A stretch of 64,000 nucleotides of DNA. Origin: Cinnamomum chago. Lineage: Eukaryota > Streptophyta > Magnoliopsida > Laurales > Lauraceae. Under the pieces are notes generated by a model. The model searched no databases and was not told the DNA's origin. It saw only the letters and a program-made list of their open reading frames with translations. Position 1 is the first letter of the stretch, and each line of letters opens with the position of its first letter. Below are positions 1 through 11,668 of this stretch, piece by piece. The stretch lies in assembly GCA_038049695.1 (NCBI GenBank), contig CP142457.1:63298501-63362500 (forward strand). The letters are read 5' to 3'. The position numbers were made by a program, and so were the translations under genes.

Positions 1-438
1 CGTTGACCATGAACCGCAATGCAATGCTCAATCATAATGGTTTTTAGGGTTGACCACGATGGTGACCGCTACCGTGATTTTAAACCATGGCTCCAAGGTT
101 TACTAGAGGACACCCTCCTTTTGTTATGAGTATTTCAGTGCCTTGCATCAGATAATTAACAATGATAGATGGAGTTAGATTTTTGTGCTAGAGAGTAATA
201 GGAGTGGACTTCAGTGATCGCCATCATATGGGAATAGATCTGTCATGGACTATGTTAAATTGAAAATTCCTTATATGATGCTAGTGTAGATTTTCATAGT
301 TAAATGTCATTCTAATTTACATGTACGTAAGTGAAAGTGTAAATATCTAAAAGGATCTTTGCCGACCATGTTTTTTCACATTGATTTTGACTTTTGATGA
401 AAAAAAAAAAATATTATCCCATTTGTTTTCTGTTGTAG

Positions 439-1052
439 AGATTAGAAGAGATGGACGTCAAGAATATTCCAATTGAGGATGGGAAGAAACAATTTGATGT
501 TGTTGAGAAGGATGATGTTGTGATTTTACCTGCTTTTGGAGCTGCTGTGGAAGAGATGTTGACTTTGAGCGAAAAGAACGTACAAATAGTTGATACAACT
601 TGCCCATGGGTGTCTAAGGTACTATATTCAGAAGTCAGAATGAATTATTGGATTATGTTAATTGCTGGCCTTATTGTTAATTTGATCTACCATTCATTTT
701 ATTTTTCTCTGCCCCAAATTTTTGTGTAAAGGTCTGGAACACTGTTGAGAAACACAAGAAGGGGGAGTACACGTCAATAATTCATGGTAAATATTCTCAT
801 GAAGAGACAGTTGCAACTGCATCTTTTGCAGGGAAGTATATTATTGTTAAGAACATGGCAGAGGTATGATCTTGCACTTTGTCCTTTTTGGTTACTTTTG
901 TCATGTGTAATGATTTGCATCAGCAATGTAACTTTTATCATTAACATTATATGTTCTACATTTCCAAAATGAACCAGGCAATGTATGTATGTGATTACAT
1001 TCTTGGAGGTAAACTTGACGGATCTAGTTCAACGAAAGAAGAGTTTATGGAG
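439..1052 (+). pseudogene. HDR: HDR (IspH) fragment: three middle exons of 4-hydroxy-3-methylbut-2-enyl diphosphate reductase
   Basis: HDR catalyses the last step of the plastid MEP pathway, making IPP and DMAPP with a 4Fe-4S cluster. Three exons read through without a stop: 439-618 (starts RLEEMDVKN, holds DTTCPWVSK with a cluster-ligand Cys), 732-863 ([26 protein letters not shown]) and 978-1052 ([11 protein letters not shown] to STKEEFME). All junctions have AG/GT sites and phase 0. Together they give 129 of roughly 460 residues. No N-terminal part lies in 1-438, although it could lie off the left edge. No following exon (normally starting KFKNAVS-like) was found between 1053 and the next gene at 6.9 kb, so the gene is 3'-truncated. 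It is either a broken HDR copy or a gene fragment caught by the adjacent CACTA transposon. Family identity is sure; functional status is inferred. Confidence 0.85.
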
Positions 1053-2060
1053 GTACACGTTTATGTGATGCAGTCAGAGATGCAATGCCCAACCACAGAA
1101 CATGCTTAGTATAGTAGGAGCAAATAAGCTTTTGAATGCACTAATAGATTGGATGCTTGCTGGAGTAAGATCTGGTCCAAACAATGGTCAAGGATCAATT
1201 TTATCAGATAAGGGCCTCATGCCCTAAAGCTTTCAATCCTGAAATATTTTAGACCTCAGTTTCATATAATAAAATCAATAAGATTAATCTCCACGAATCA
1301 CCTCATTCCCATATGCACTGTGGAGCCCTTCTATTCTCCCATGGAGGGTGTGATTCCCATGAAGGAGCCCGCAGATTTGTTGGGTTGGGGGGGGGGGGGG
1401 GGGGGGGTTGCCTTGTCAAATGTATCTTAAAGATTGGCATGCACAAGTAACTTGCAATCTTAAATTATTTCAGAAGTTTTATTGCTATCACACACACACA
1501 CACACACAAAAAAAAAAAATTTTGCTGCTATTTATGTCTTTTTAGGGTGGTTGTGGCTTTTGTTTTTGTAGGCATTGATATAACAAAGCTTCAGATTCAT
1601 GGCACTGTTGGATTTCTATATCATGGGATTATAGAGGTGGTTCTATGTGGTGCTAGTAATGATGTTCCAATCAGCGTACAGCACCAACTGATTGAGTAAG
1701 GGTTAATGCAGTTCTAGATTTCATTTTCTTTTCTTATCTTTTGTTCTTTGAATGATGTGAAACCTCAACTCTTTGGATCCAAACAGAAGTTTCAGTTTTT
1801 TTTTGGGGATGATCCAATCAGTTTATATATATATATATATATGTATATCTTTTATTTATAAATTCATTAATTCAAAAGATACTAATTTTGTTTTTGTCAT
1901 TGCAGATTGATGGACGCTTTTGGATCGGATGCACACTTTGGCGTCGTTTTGTTGTTTTTAGTTTATTTGTTTATGTATATTGGACAATTTTATTCAACTA
2001 TTAGAAATTTTTATTAATTGTACTGTTATTTTTAGGAGATGAATGATTTGATGAAAAATG
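1053..2060. other. Non-coding stretch with poly-G, (CA)n, poly-A and (AT)n tracts
   Basis: No recognised gene. It contains a 21-nt G run (1387-1407), a (CA)n run near 1491-1508 followed by A's, and an (AT)n run near 1829-1842. The exon-like piece at 1572-1699 is listed separately. Confidence 0.6.
1572..1699 (+). other. Unrecognised exon-like open segment
   Basis: After a TTTTTGTAG acceptor-like site, about 42 codons read open to a TAA at 1697. The frame begins GIDITKLQIHGTVGFLYHGI and looks protein-like. It does not match HDR downstream exons. I do not recognise the family. It could be an exon of another gene caught with the HDR fragment, or chance. Confidence 0.2.
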
Positions 2061-2061
2061 T

Positions 2062-2946
2062 GGATGATTTTGTATGGATTCATTATTAATTGTATGTTTG
2101 TGGATGATTTTGTTTGGATTCATTATTAATTGTATTGTGAGTAGGTTTGTGGATGATTTTGGTAGGTTTAATTTCCTGTTACAGGTGTATTACAGGTTAC
2201 AGGTGCATCAGCATGCTTACAGGGAAATTTTAAACGAAAAAAGGGAATTGTATTTAAAAAAAAAAAAAACTTTTACCGACGAAATTTATAATTTCGTCGG
2301 TAAAATTCATTTTCACCGACGAAAATAAACGTCGGCAATTGTTTTATATTTTTTAATTTTATATTTACCGACGAAAAAAAATGTCGGTAATTTATTTTCA
2401 TTTATTCCATTTAATTTTACCGACGAAAATAAAACGTCGGTAAAGTATTTTTATTTTTTTATGTTTTCTTTTTAATGTTCCCGACGATAAATAAACGTCG
2501 GTCAATATTTTATTTTAATTTTTATTTATTCCTTTTAATTTTACCGACGAAAATAAAACGTCGGGAAAATATTTTTTATTTCTTTAATTTTTCTATTTAA
2601 TATTACCGACGAAAAATAAACGTCGGTGAAATAGTTTTATTTTTTTATTTATTTTCTTTTTAATTTTACCGACGAAAAAATAACGTCGGCAAAGTGTTGG
2701 TATTTATTTATAATTTTGCTTTTTACTTTTATCGACGAAAAAAACCGTCGGTAAAATACATAAAAACGTCGGTGAAAATTATATTTTTGCCGACGGAAAA
2801 TTATTTCGTCGGTAACGGGTTTTCTTGACGTCATCTTACCGACGTCTGACCGACGAAATAAAAAACGTCGGTAAAAATTTTACCGACGTTTTTTTGACTT
2901 TTACCGACGAAAAAAAACGTCGCTAAAAGTGTCTTCTGTTGTAGTG
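2062..2946 (+). mobile_element. Right end of a CACTA (En/Spm-type) DNA transposon with palindromic subterminal repeats
   Basis: The segment ends at 2929-2946 with the reverse complement of CACTACAACAGAAGACAC, the standard CACTA terminal inverted repeat. Inward lie about 13 copies of an imperfect palindrome, ACCGACGAAA(N)nCGTCGGT, between 2275 and 2925. The central copies (2419, 2480, 2543, 2605, 2668, 2731) are spaced 62-63 bp apart. Such arrays are the binding platform of CACTA transposases. Further inward is a two-fold direct repeat (2062-2100 and 2101-2140, with a partial third). No transposase and no left TIR (CACTACAA) were seen in 1-2060, so the left end is outside the window or lost. 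Confidence 0.85.
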
Positions 2947-5900
2947 CATCATCTCATCACTCAAGACCGGCACGGTATCACACCGTCTGTCTTAACCACA
3001 CAGCTCATCATGATAGCTCTACAACACTCAACTAGCTCCTACCGGGGATGATCAGTCCACAGGCTGAGCTTAAATCAACCGAGTGAATGTTCATGCCGAC
3101 TCGAGAATAACTCTAAGGGTCTGTGTCTGTCTAGGCTTTGCCTTACGTGAACAAGGTCCTATCCAAGTCTCTAAGAGGTCTACACATCTCAATACAGTCT
3201 CTAGATCTCATTCAAGGTCCAGGCCCACTCGTTGGATCCATACCAAGGCCCACCAGTACGTGGCCTGGTCTAAATCTGTCCAAACGAGGCAACAATCCAT
3301 CTACTACTGATAAACAGCTTCATTTGAATCCATATAACTTAAAATCCCAAAAGAAACTACCTCTTCCAGCTAAGGGTTCACATCTCCACACTTAGGCCCA
3401 ATAAGGGCCCGCCTAGACACAGACACGGGTCAATGTTCTCCCAAATTACACTATCGGGTCACCTCTAAGATATCCTAGGTTCAGGTCCTCCATTTATATT
3501 AATTAACAGTAAACAGCTACACTAAAGATCTAAGAATGACAGAAAGAATAATAATGAAGTATGAACTTCAATGAAGGAAATCAACAGGGAAATACAACGG
3601 TCCAATCCTAGGTAATGGGCCACGTTAGGTTCAAGTCCATCTCCGGTAATTTGATCTCTAAACGAAGTCATTGATGCCAAATATTACTGTGTTTGGTGCT
3701 TAGGAATTTACGGGCATCTTTGACAACACTTAAAGGTCGAATCATCTTAGATTAATAACCAAAACACTCAACAGTGGTCCCCGCGAGTCAAGGTTGAGCC
3801 ACACCATTGACTCGTGCTTGGCACATTGATGGAAGTTCATTTGGATGGTTAATGGGCCCCAAAATCGATCAATCATAAAATAAGTGCTAAACTCACATCT
3901 TAGTGTTCACAGTGTGGCAGGTCGACCTGGCAAGGGTCGGGTCGATCTGCTCCACTGGAATCAAAGTTGGGACTTGGTTTGGATTCTGGAATTTCCAGTG
4001 TACCCGATTGACCAGGTGGTCAGCCGGTCGATCTGGTACACAGGTGTACCTGAGTCGACAGACTCCAGGCCAAATCTCAGCTTTTGCACTAAAGTCTGGC
4101 CTGATAGAAATATCCAAGTCATACACAAGCCATTCGAATTAGGGTTCAAATTATAAAATCTAATGAAATTTCTAAAGTATAAATCTAAAGGGGGTCCAAC
4201 TAATTTAAATTAATTAAAGACTAAGGGGTCCTGATTTCCAATTTCTAAAATTAATAGGGTTCCACTGAACACATTAGAAACTAAATATTTTATTTAATTA
4301 ATAAAGCTAATGGGTTAAGGATTAGTGGGCCCCACGGGGCCCTGTCCTAGATCGGTCCTCACTATCAAGGTCACTAAGCACCCCTTGGTCCCATGTCCGG
4401 ACCTGATCTGAAACCGGGGACCCACCTAGGCCCCACAACCTCAGCGGACCATACTTTCCCATAGTCTTCTTTTCTATCTAATTCCCGTACTCCCTCGAAC
4501 TACCATACCACCATCTTATCTCTTATCAACTACCCAGGCCATGTCATCACCACCCACCCCTCTCCTTACTTTTCTACCCCACTCATCTCCTACTCTTACC
4601 TTTAAAATCTCGTCAGGTCCGTGGAAAACGTCCACATACAGAACCTCTTCTGGGATGGGCTGGAACGACAGCATCAACGGGAAGGCTTGGATGGTGGGCC
4701 CCACTGGATCAAACTCAAATCAGGCTGCACCACTAGTGTCGCCCAAGGACCCTCCACAAAATGACCGGGTCTGATCTGCAATCAATGGCCCACCTGGGCC
4801 CCACAAATTCCAAAAACGGAAAGAGTGATCCACGGTTTTGGGTTTAACAGGTTAGTATCCAATGCATGGACTAGGGCCCTACCTCTGATAAAAATCCGGA
4901 TCAGGCTTCACCCCCATGGTCGCCCCACCAAATCAGGTCTGATGGTCGGACTAGATCTGTGATCAGATCAGTCCGTGGGTCCCGCAACCATACAAGGCAA
5001 AAACTGGGTTTCTCTTCTACAGACGATTTCTCCTTTGATCAGCTAATGGATTAAGGACATGGGGACGTCCACACACTGTGGGACCCGCCCTTCTAGGGTC
5101 GCCCGTGGGTCCTCTATCCGATCCACGGTTCAGATCAGCCATCGGGTGGCCCACCTGGGTCCCGGTCTCAACGCAACAAAACGAGTTCTCACCGTTCCAT
5201 ATCCTGGAACCTGAAACAGAGAACCAGTCTCTGGATTTCTTCTTCCTAATCCATTTATCCATCCAATCCTCTCTAATTCATTTCCAACCAACACAGAATC
5301 AATCTCAAGCATTAAAATACTTCAAATTAACAAATCCACATCTCCTAGGCCATTAATCATCCAAATGTGTAAAACCATCCATCAAGGCCATTCATTCCAC
5401 AGAAACAACTCAACTGGGTAGAACTAATAGTAATACAATATCAAACGATTTGAAATGACAGGAAAACAAAAAGGGAAGCATGCATTCTATGAAATCTATA
5501 CATGGTACTTGCCTTTGAAAAATTGAGGAAAGGTCTGCAGAGAGAAAAATCCAGCTGAAATGGAGAAGAAGAAGATGAAGAAACAGCAGTAGTAGATCCT
5601 AGGGAAAATCCCAGCTCAAACAGAGAAGGAGAAGATGATACAGCAGCTGCTGCTGTTAGGGACAAATCCCAGCAATCACAGTTGCAGCACTCAGCTCAGG
5701 TGAGTGAAATGAGGAAGAGGAAGAAGAGAGAAATGGAGAGGCAGCTGCTAGAGCTCTGCTGGGAAATTCCAGCAATGTAGCAATTGAAATCTGAGCTCAA
5801 ACGTAGGAAGGGAATTGAAAGAGGAAGAAGGGAGGCAATTGCAATGAATAGTGAATTTAGGGTTCCTGGGATAAGAGTCATTTTATAGTTTAGGGATGGG

Positions 5901-6289
5901 GCTTAATGACAAGATTAGCCCTTGGGTTATCATGTAATTAGGGTTAGGGTTGGGGTTAGTCTGGTCTTTTGGTAGGAAGCTTCTAGAGGAGCACCATTAA
6001 GCACTAACCCACTCTAATTAATTAGGACCACTAACTAGGCCTAACCCACACTAATAGCCTAGGTTTAACCAAAACCCCTTACTAATTAAAATACCAACTC
6101 ACTAAGCTAATCTAACTGTAATTTAGGAAATCAACTAATCTCTCATATCAACCCCTAATTAGCCCAATTAAATAGTAATTAGCCATGATTAGCAATAATT
6201 AGCAACAATTAACCATAATTAGTATAAATTAGCAAATATTAGTCTATAAAATAGCAATTAGAGGGCCTACTAAGGGTGGGGCCTCACAT
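2947..6289 (-). repeat. LTR-like non-coding block, probable long Gypsy LTR in minus orientation
   Basis: About 3.3 kb without credible coding sequence but richer in G+C than its surroundings. It is full of WGGGCCCCAC-type and GGTCGACCTGG-type words (for example 3917-4075). Read on the minus strand it opens TGTGAGGCCCCACCC at 6289, which resembles the start of a long plant Gypsy LTR. The CACTA element abuts the other end. No second LTR, primer site or gag-pol is present, so a solo or broken LTR is only an inference. Confidence 0.35.
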
Positions 6290-6750
6290 CATATATATAT
6301 ATATATGGAAATGCTCTAACCTTACTATGATAGATAATGTGGGGGCCTTTACATCCATATCCAATGCCAACAACTTAAATGTGAGGGCCTCAACTCCTAT
6401 CTCTCATAACAATGTGAGAGATGCTCTCGAAGGAGCACCTACCATATATATATATATTGGATACAATTAAATGGGACCTAAAAAGCCAGATAAAAAGTAT
6501 AATATGTTTTTTACACAAAAAAATATATAAGAACTAAACAAAAAAATTTCTTATAAATTGTTTTTTCAAAATTATTTTATAGCTCAAGAGTTTTTAAAAA
6601 TTTTAACAGGTTTGAAAGTTTTTTTATCATTTAGTGGCACGAAAAAGATATATTTTTACATGTGGGAGAAGAAGAAGTGTTTATTGAAATTTGGCATTTT
6701 TATTTATTCAACCCATGTTCCTTCGTTTTATTTTCTTTAAAGTGACCCTC
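6290..6750. other. AT-rich spacer upstream of RPL15
   Basis: It holds (AT)n runs near 6287-6306 and 6443-6456 flanking about 140 bp of unique sequence, then AT-rich DNA. No gene was recognised. Confidence 0.5.
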
Positions 6751-6890
6751 AAGCCCAAGGGGTTTTTTCACGACATCAATATCAATCCCTAAAAATTGGA
6801 CGGCTGAGATCTATCACGCTAAAACCCCCTCTCCCTTATAACGATTGCTCTTCGAAGCCAACTTTCCACCTTCCCGTAGCAAAACCCTAA
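6751..6890 (+). promoter_or_regulatory. RPL15 promoter elements: AAGCCCA site-II-like box and AAACCCTAA telo-box
   Basis: AAGCCCA lies at 6751-6757. The telo-box AAACCCTAA lies at 6882-6890, 36 bp before the start codon. This pair is typical of plant ribosomal-protein promoters, where it drives expression in dividing cells. CTTATAACG near 6835 could act as a weak TATA element. Confidence 0.6.
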
Positions 6891-6925
6891 ATTTTACGCA
6901 GACGCAAGGGCTGCATCTCTGAACG

Positions 6926-9900
6926 ATGGGTAAGAACCATCCGAAGATCCTTTTCTCAATCTATGTTTTGTTCCATCTCTTCATTTGATTTCTTTAGAGA
7001 TTTGGATTTCATGTCTAAACGACGATTCTGCCAACATTTCCCGAAATGTTTGTTTTGGTGTTTGAATCAAGACTCCTTTGGGAGATTAAGGTGCTCGCAC
7101 CTTGCCGTTTGGATGATGATCGTAAAATGCCTTGAGGTTCTTTTGCATTTCGGATCTCTTTCTTATTCATTGATGATGCATTGCAATCTTTTCTCTGTTT
7201 CTTCTCTTGTTATATTCTTGGTTTCTCCTTGGAACTTAGGGGCTTACAAGTACGTATCGGAGCTATGGAGGAAGAAGCAAAGTGATGTAATGCGCTTCTT
7301 GCAGAGGGTTCGTTGCTGGGAGTACCGTCAACACCCTGCCATAGTTCGTGTCACTCATCCAACACGGCCCGATAAGGCTCGCCGCCTTGGTTACAAGGCG
7401 AAACAGGTAATCTGTTTTGTTTCAGTTCATGTTCTCTGACTGTGTAATTAATATTTCATTTTAGATGCTGATTTGCTGCTGTTGAACGCTGTTGTTTGAA
7501 GATCTCAATGCTTAATGTCTTCAGTTGAGAATATCCCATGGTTGTAATCCATGGGAACTGCAAAAAAGAAACTTTTTAATGTTTTTTTTTTTTTTAATTT
7601 ATTTGGTGTGATTATATTCTTGAGTTGATCATTCACCAGTTCATTTAATCTTGTCCTATTTTATAATGAATGCTGTGACTGTAACTTGTTGAGTATGATT
7701 TGGTAATTTGTACCTCGGCTCTGTTTAAGTGTTGGATCAGCAATAAACCGAAAGTGGAAAAAGGATCAGAGATGTATTCTGTGTCTAGTCCACAAATAAT
7801 AACCACTTGACCAATCCAACCTAGAAACATTGCAAAAATAAAAATTAAGCCACAATGATTGGATCAAAGCCTGCCATCTGTTTTTACCAATAAAATTGCC
7901 TCTTGGCTTGAGAATGTTAGAAAAGATCAAATTTATGTCTACGTTTAAATATCACATCTCTCATGATAAAAAGAAAAAGACGAGAGAAACCATCCTTAAA
8001 TGGTACATACCCTCTTTTCTTCACCCGCTTAATTGCATTCATTGAGTTCCCTTCTATGATCAAGCCATCTGCAAATGTCTCTATAAAGACTTCATTGTTT
8101 GGCGAATGGCTTGGATCTTTGTTTCATTTGACTCCGACAAACCCTGTGAACCTTGGAAAGAAAGCAATAACTCTCCTGCATTGTTTTTCAAGACTCCCAC
8201 AATGCCAACAGCTCTCAGTTTTTATCCAACAGGACCATCAGCACTAAATCTTAACCATCCCAGTTCCTATACATGCCAACAAATCTTTCTTTGTTTTCTT
8301 GTATGTCCTTCCCTCATTGTAGTGTCCCAGTTATTAATAATATTTGTAGAAGTCATACCTTTTAACTCTTTCTTCGTGGCCACCCAATGAGCTACTGTTA
8401 CCTCAATAAGCTTATAGGCCTTATCTTCTTGTCTTTCCTTTTGATTATGATTGTTCCTCTCCTTCCATATACATATGTCATTCTTGAATCACCATTTTTC
8501 GATTATATTTTACCCTTGTTGAAATGGACCAGAACCCCATAAAAATACAATCTTCAGCTTCTTGTGCTTCACCCATGAAATTCCAAAAAGAATGTCAATT
8601 TGGACCATATATTTCATGCATAATTACATTGAACCAAAAAAAGATCATTGCTCTCATCTCCCACATGATGTGAAGGACATGTGGTGGAGGCATTAGGTGG
8701 GATACATTCCATTCTTCTGAGATTCTCGTTGGTAAGCACCTTCCTGCAACCACTGTCCAGCGAAAGGGCACCTTGGAGGAACCAAGCAAGACTATAAAAC
8801 TGAACTGGGATGGGAAAGAGAAGGGGGAGAACTGAGGGCTGAGAATAAATTGATAGGTCAATTTGTCAACTATCAAATCTACCCAGAATGGCTTATCGAG
8901 AACCCTTTATTGGATGGGCCAATGCTCAAGACTTGCAAGAACTGGTTGTGAATTTCTACGATTATTCTATCTTTATATATATAGGAACATTGCTTCAACA
9001 ATAATTGTACTGCCCAGGAGAATGTTATAGAATTGCTAGGATTATTTACCTGTTGAACAACATTTTGTTTGTGCACCGATCAGTTATTTGTAGCCTTGAT
9101 GACAGTCAATAATCCCTGCTGTATGTGTATGCTTTCGAGTCTCTGGATAGTTAGCCAAGCATAACTCTTTTGTGGCCAAAATTTGGATTAAAAGTTTTCT
9201 TTCACACCTTTCAGTTCTAAAACCTGAAACATGTCAGATAATGATTTGGGTTTTGGGATGTGCTAGGCAGGTAGGTGACTTTTCTTCAACACATTTCTGG
9301 TGTTCCATGCAACCACAAACACTTGGTGCAATACATGATTAAAATGGATTTGGCTTTTGATAATTTAGGTTTCTATTGTAAACACTGTCTTAATAGTGTG
9401 CATAAATCATAACTGCTGATTACTAATTGTAGGCTCAACTTAATAGTTCTCATTTACAATTCAATGGTTTTATTGTCACCAAAGTTTTGAAAACTGAACT
9501 GGAGCTTGGTTACTGGGTTTGGATGGTTTGGTCTATAATGGTTCAACAGTTTGTTTTATTGGGCTTACTTTGACACCATTTATTCAAAAAAGTTAAAGAA
9601 TGAAACCAACCAAATCGTAGATACACACTATTTGGCTGATCTGTGTTTGGTCAAATGGCTCAAACCCCACAATGGATAACTGTTATGCAAAGAAGAGTCA
9701 TGCTTTTGTAAAAGTCTGAAGTTTTGACTCTTGTTTACTATGCATATAAGGAATGATCTATTCTTTATTTTCGGCAAAGATTAAAAGAGTACTTAAATTA
9801 TTAAGCGAATCAACACCTAGTGTCAAACTTTTGTATATGTTTGAAGTTTTGACTCTTGTTTACTATGCATATGAGGAATGTTCTATTCTTTATTTTCGGC

Positions 9901-11668
9901 AAAGATTAAAAGAGTACTTAAATTATGAAGTGAATCAACACCCAGTATTGATTATTTTGTTGTGCAGGTAGGACCTTCGTTTTGTTGGGGGTGTTCTGGT
10001 CCTATAGTCTATCTCCTATACTATATAGTTACTTGCAGCGAAAGTTTATTGTTACCCAAGTGAAAACCGTCTGAATATATGTTGATATTGTTTGAAAAGT
10101 TGAGCTTTTGTTGTGTTTTATGTGATTTTTCATGAAGTGACACTGCTTTCATTCCAAAATGGTTGGAACCCTAAAACCAACAGTCAATTTACTTTCATGC
10201 AATAGCTTATCATCCTATTTTCACAGGGTTTGCAAATGCAGGTGTTATATAATGTATAATACTATTTTTTCAGGTTTACTGTTTTCTATTGAGGTTTTTT
10301 CAGATGAAAAATAGGATTTGCAAATCATTGTATAAACCTGAAAAAATAGGTTTATTCAGGTTTTTTCAGATATATATCAGGTTTATATCAATGTTTTGTG
10401 TAATACTATTTTTTCACGTTTACTATTTTTTCAATGTTCATTTTTTCAGGTTTACTGTCTTGTTGGGCATTTAATTCTTAGGGAACTTAGTTGTTACTGC
10501 TCAGGTTTCTAAATGAACATTGGTATATATGTTAAAAACAGAAACTAACATGAGAGAAATCATGCGCGGCATTGCATGAAGTTACTTCTGAGAATACAAT
10601 AGAACACATGAAATCCAACAGAAACAGAAGAAATCAGGAAAAGAACACTTCAACCAGCACAACCACTCCAAATGGACTCATAACCTGCAAATGCAGCTAG
10701 AAACTCAAGCCACGTCCGCATGAAACTAAGCCGATTATCAATGTTTGTTAAATTATTTCCTTTATTGAATGGGCTGGTTTGCTGAAAGTGCTGGTTTCAT
10801 TATTTCTCCATTCCAGTTTCTGAGGATGTAGGAACTCGAAAGCAAGAAGTTTGACATTTAGCCAGGATTGCAGCCCATGTTAGGGGTTCCATCCAATTTC
10901 TCAGGGTTGCATACTTGCAGCCCAACCTAAAAAAGATGTGATGATGAAGATGAAGATGAAGATGATAAAACTATTATTCATGCTGTGAATTTTGTGCACT
11001 GAAGTTCTATTTGTGACTTGGGCTCTTAGTGGTTTACATTGAACCCATTTCACTGCAGTAACCTTTCAATTTTATTTTACTACTACTATAGTTCATGATC
11101 TAAAAAGCCTTTTTGCCATGCCTCTAAAATCTATCAAGGGATACGTGATCTATCGAGTCCGTGTCAGGCGTGGTGGTCGGAAAAGACCTGTGCCCAAGGG
11201 TATTGTCTATGGAAAGCCCACAAACCAAGGTATTACCCAGCTCAAGTTCCAGCGAAACAAGAGGTCCCTAGCAGAAGAAAGAGCTGGTCGTAAATTGGGT
11301 GGCCTGAAGGTTCTCAATTCCTATTGGATTAATGAGGTTAGGAAATTATGTTGTCCCTTTAATTGCTTTCCTTTATGCTGATACTAGATCATAATATTTA
11401 TGTTTTTTTTTTTTTTTTTTAGGATTCAACTTACAAGTACTTTGAGGTAATCCTGGTTGATGCGGCTCATAATGCTATCCGCAATGATCCAAGGATTAAC
11501 TGGATCTGCAATCCTGTCCACAAGCACAGGGAACTCCGTGGGCTTACATCTGCTGGAAAGAAGTACAGGGGTCTCCGTGGAAAAGGACATCTGCATCACA
11601 AGGCACGACCTTCCCGCAGGGCAACCTGGAAGAGGAACAACACCCTTTCCCTGCGTCGTTATCGTTGA
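6926..11668 (+). CDS. RPL15: 60S ribosomal protein L15 (eL15), complete
   Basis: Structural protein of the large cytosolic ribosomal subunit. CDS is join(6926..6929, 7240..7406, 11139..11336, 11423..11668), which gives 204 residues, the usual plant eL15 length. Exon 1 is only ATGG. Exon 2 begins [17 protein letters not shown], exon 3 [18 protein letters not shown], and exon 4 DSTYKYFEV, ending TLSLRRYR-stop. All junctions are GT-AG and keep frame. The fit to the family is essentially complete and no inactivating change is seen. Intron 2 is 3.7 kb and contains a LINE relic and a tandem duplication. The tiny first exon and telo-box promoter fit a plant ribosomal-protein gene. Confidence 0.97.
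7960..8876 (-). mobile_element. Decayed L1-type LINE fragment (zf-RVT plus RNase H) inside RPL15 intron 2
   Basis: On the minus strand, 8876-8600 reads a zf-RVT-like piece ([18 protein letters not shown], then WNVSHL). Further along, 8262-8104 reads an RNase H domain: RFSADGPVG, a stop, then [18 protein letters not shown] and [12 protein letters not shown]. The domain order and spacing match the C-terminus of plant LINE ORF2. Many stops and frame breaks show an old, dead copy. It lies antisense to RPL15 and is removed by splicing. Confidence 0.75.
9703..9951. repeat. Two-copy direct tandem repeat, 125-bp unit
   Basis: Copies at 9703-9827 and 9828-9951 share nearly the whole unit (for example GAAGTTTTGACTCTTGTTTA and CTTTATTTTCGGCAAAGATT). 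They differ by scattered substitutions. It lies within RPL15 intron 2 and reads as a local tandem duplication. Confidence 0.85.

Noticed and set aside
3893-4156. Several overlapping open frames around the GGTCGACC-rich stretch
   Set aside because: Frames are open on both strands at once and rest on repeated words; LTR-like DNA is the better explanation.
5939-5962. TTAGGGTTAGGGTTGGGGTTAG, telomere-like
   Set aside because: Too short, and the plant telomere unit is TTTAGGG; probably chance or LTR-internal.
10936-11005. Box C (GTGATGA) and a later CTGA, considered as an intronic C/D snoRNA in RPL15
   Set aside because: The GATGAAGAT repeat creates C-box matches by chance; no terminal stem or clear C'/D' boxes were found.
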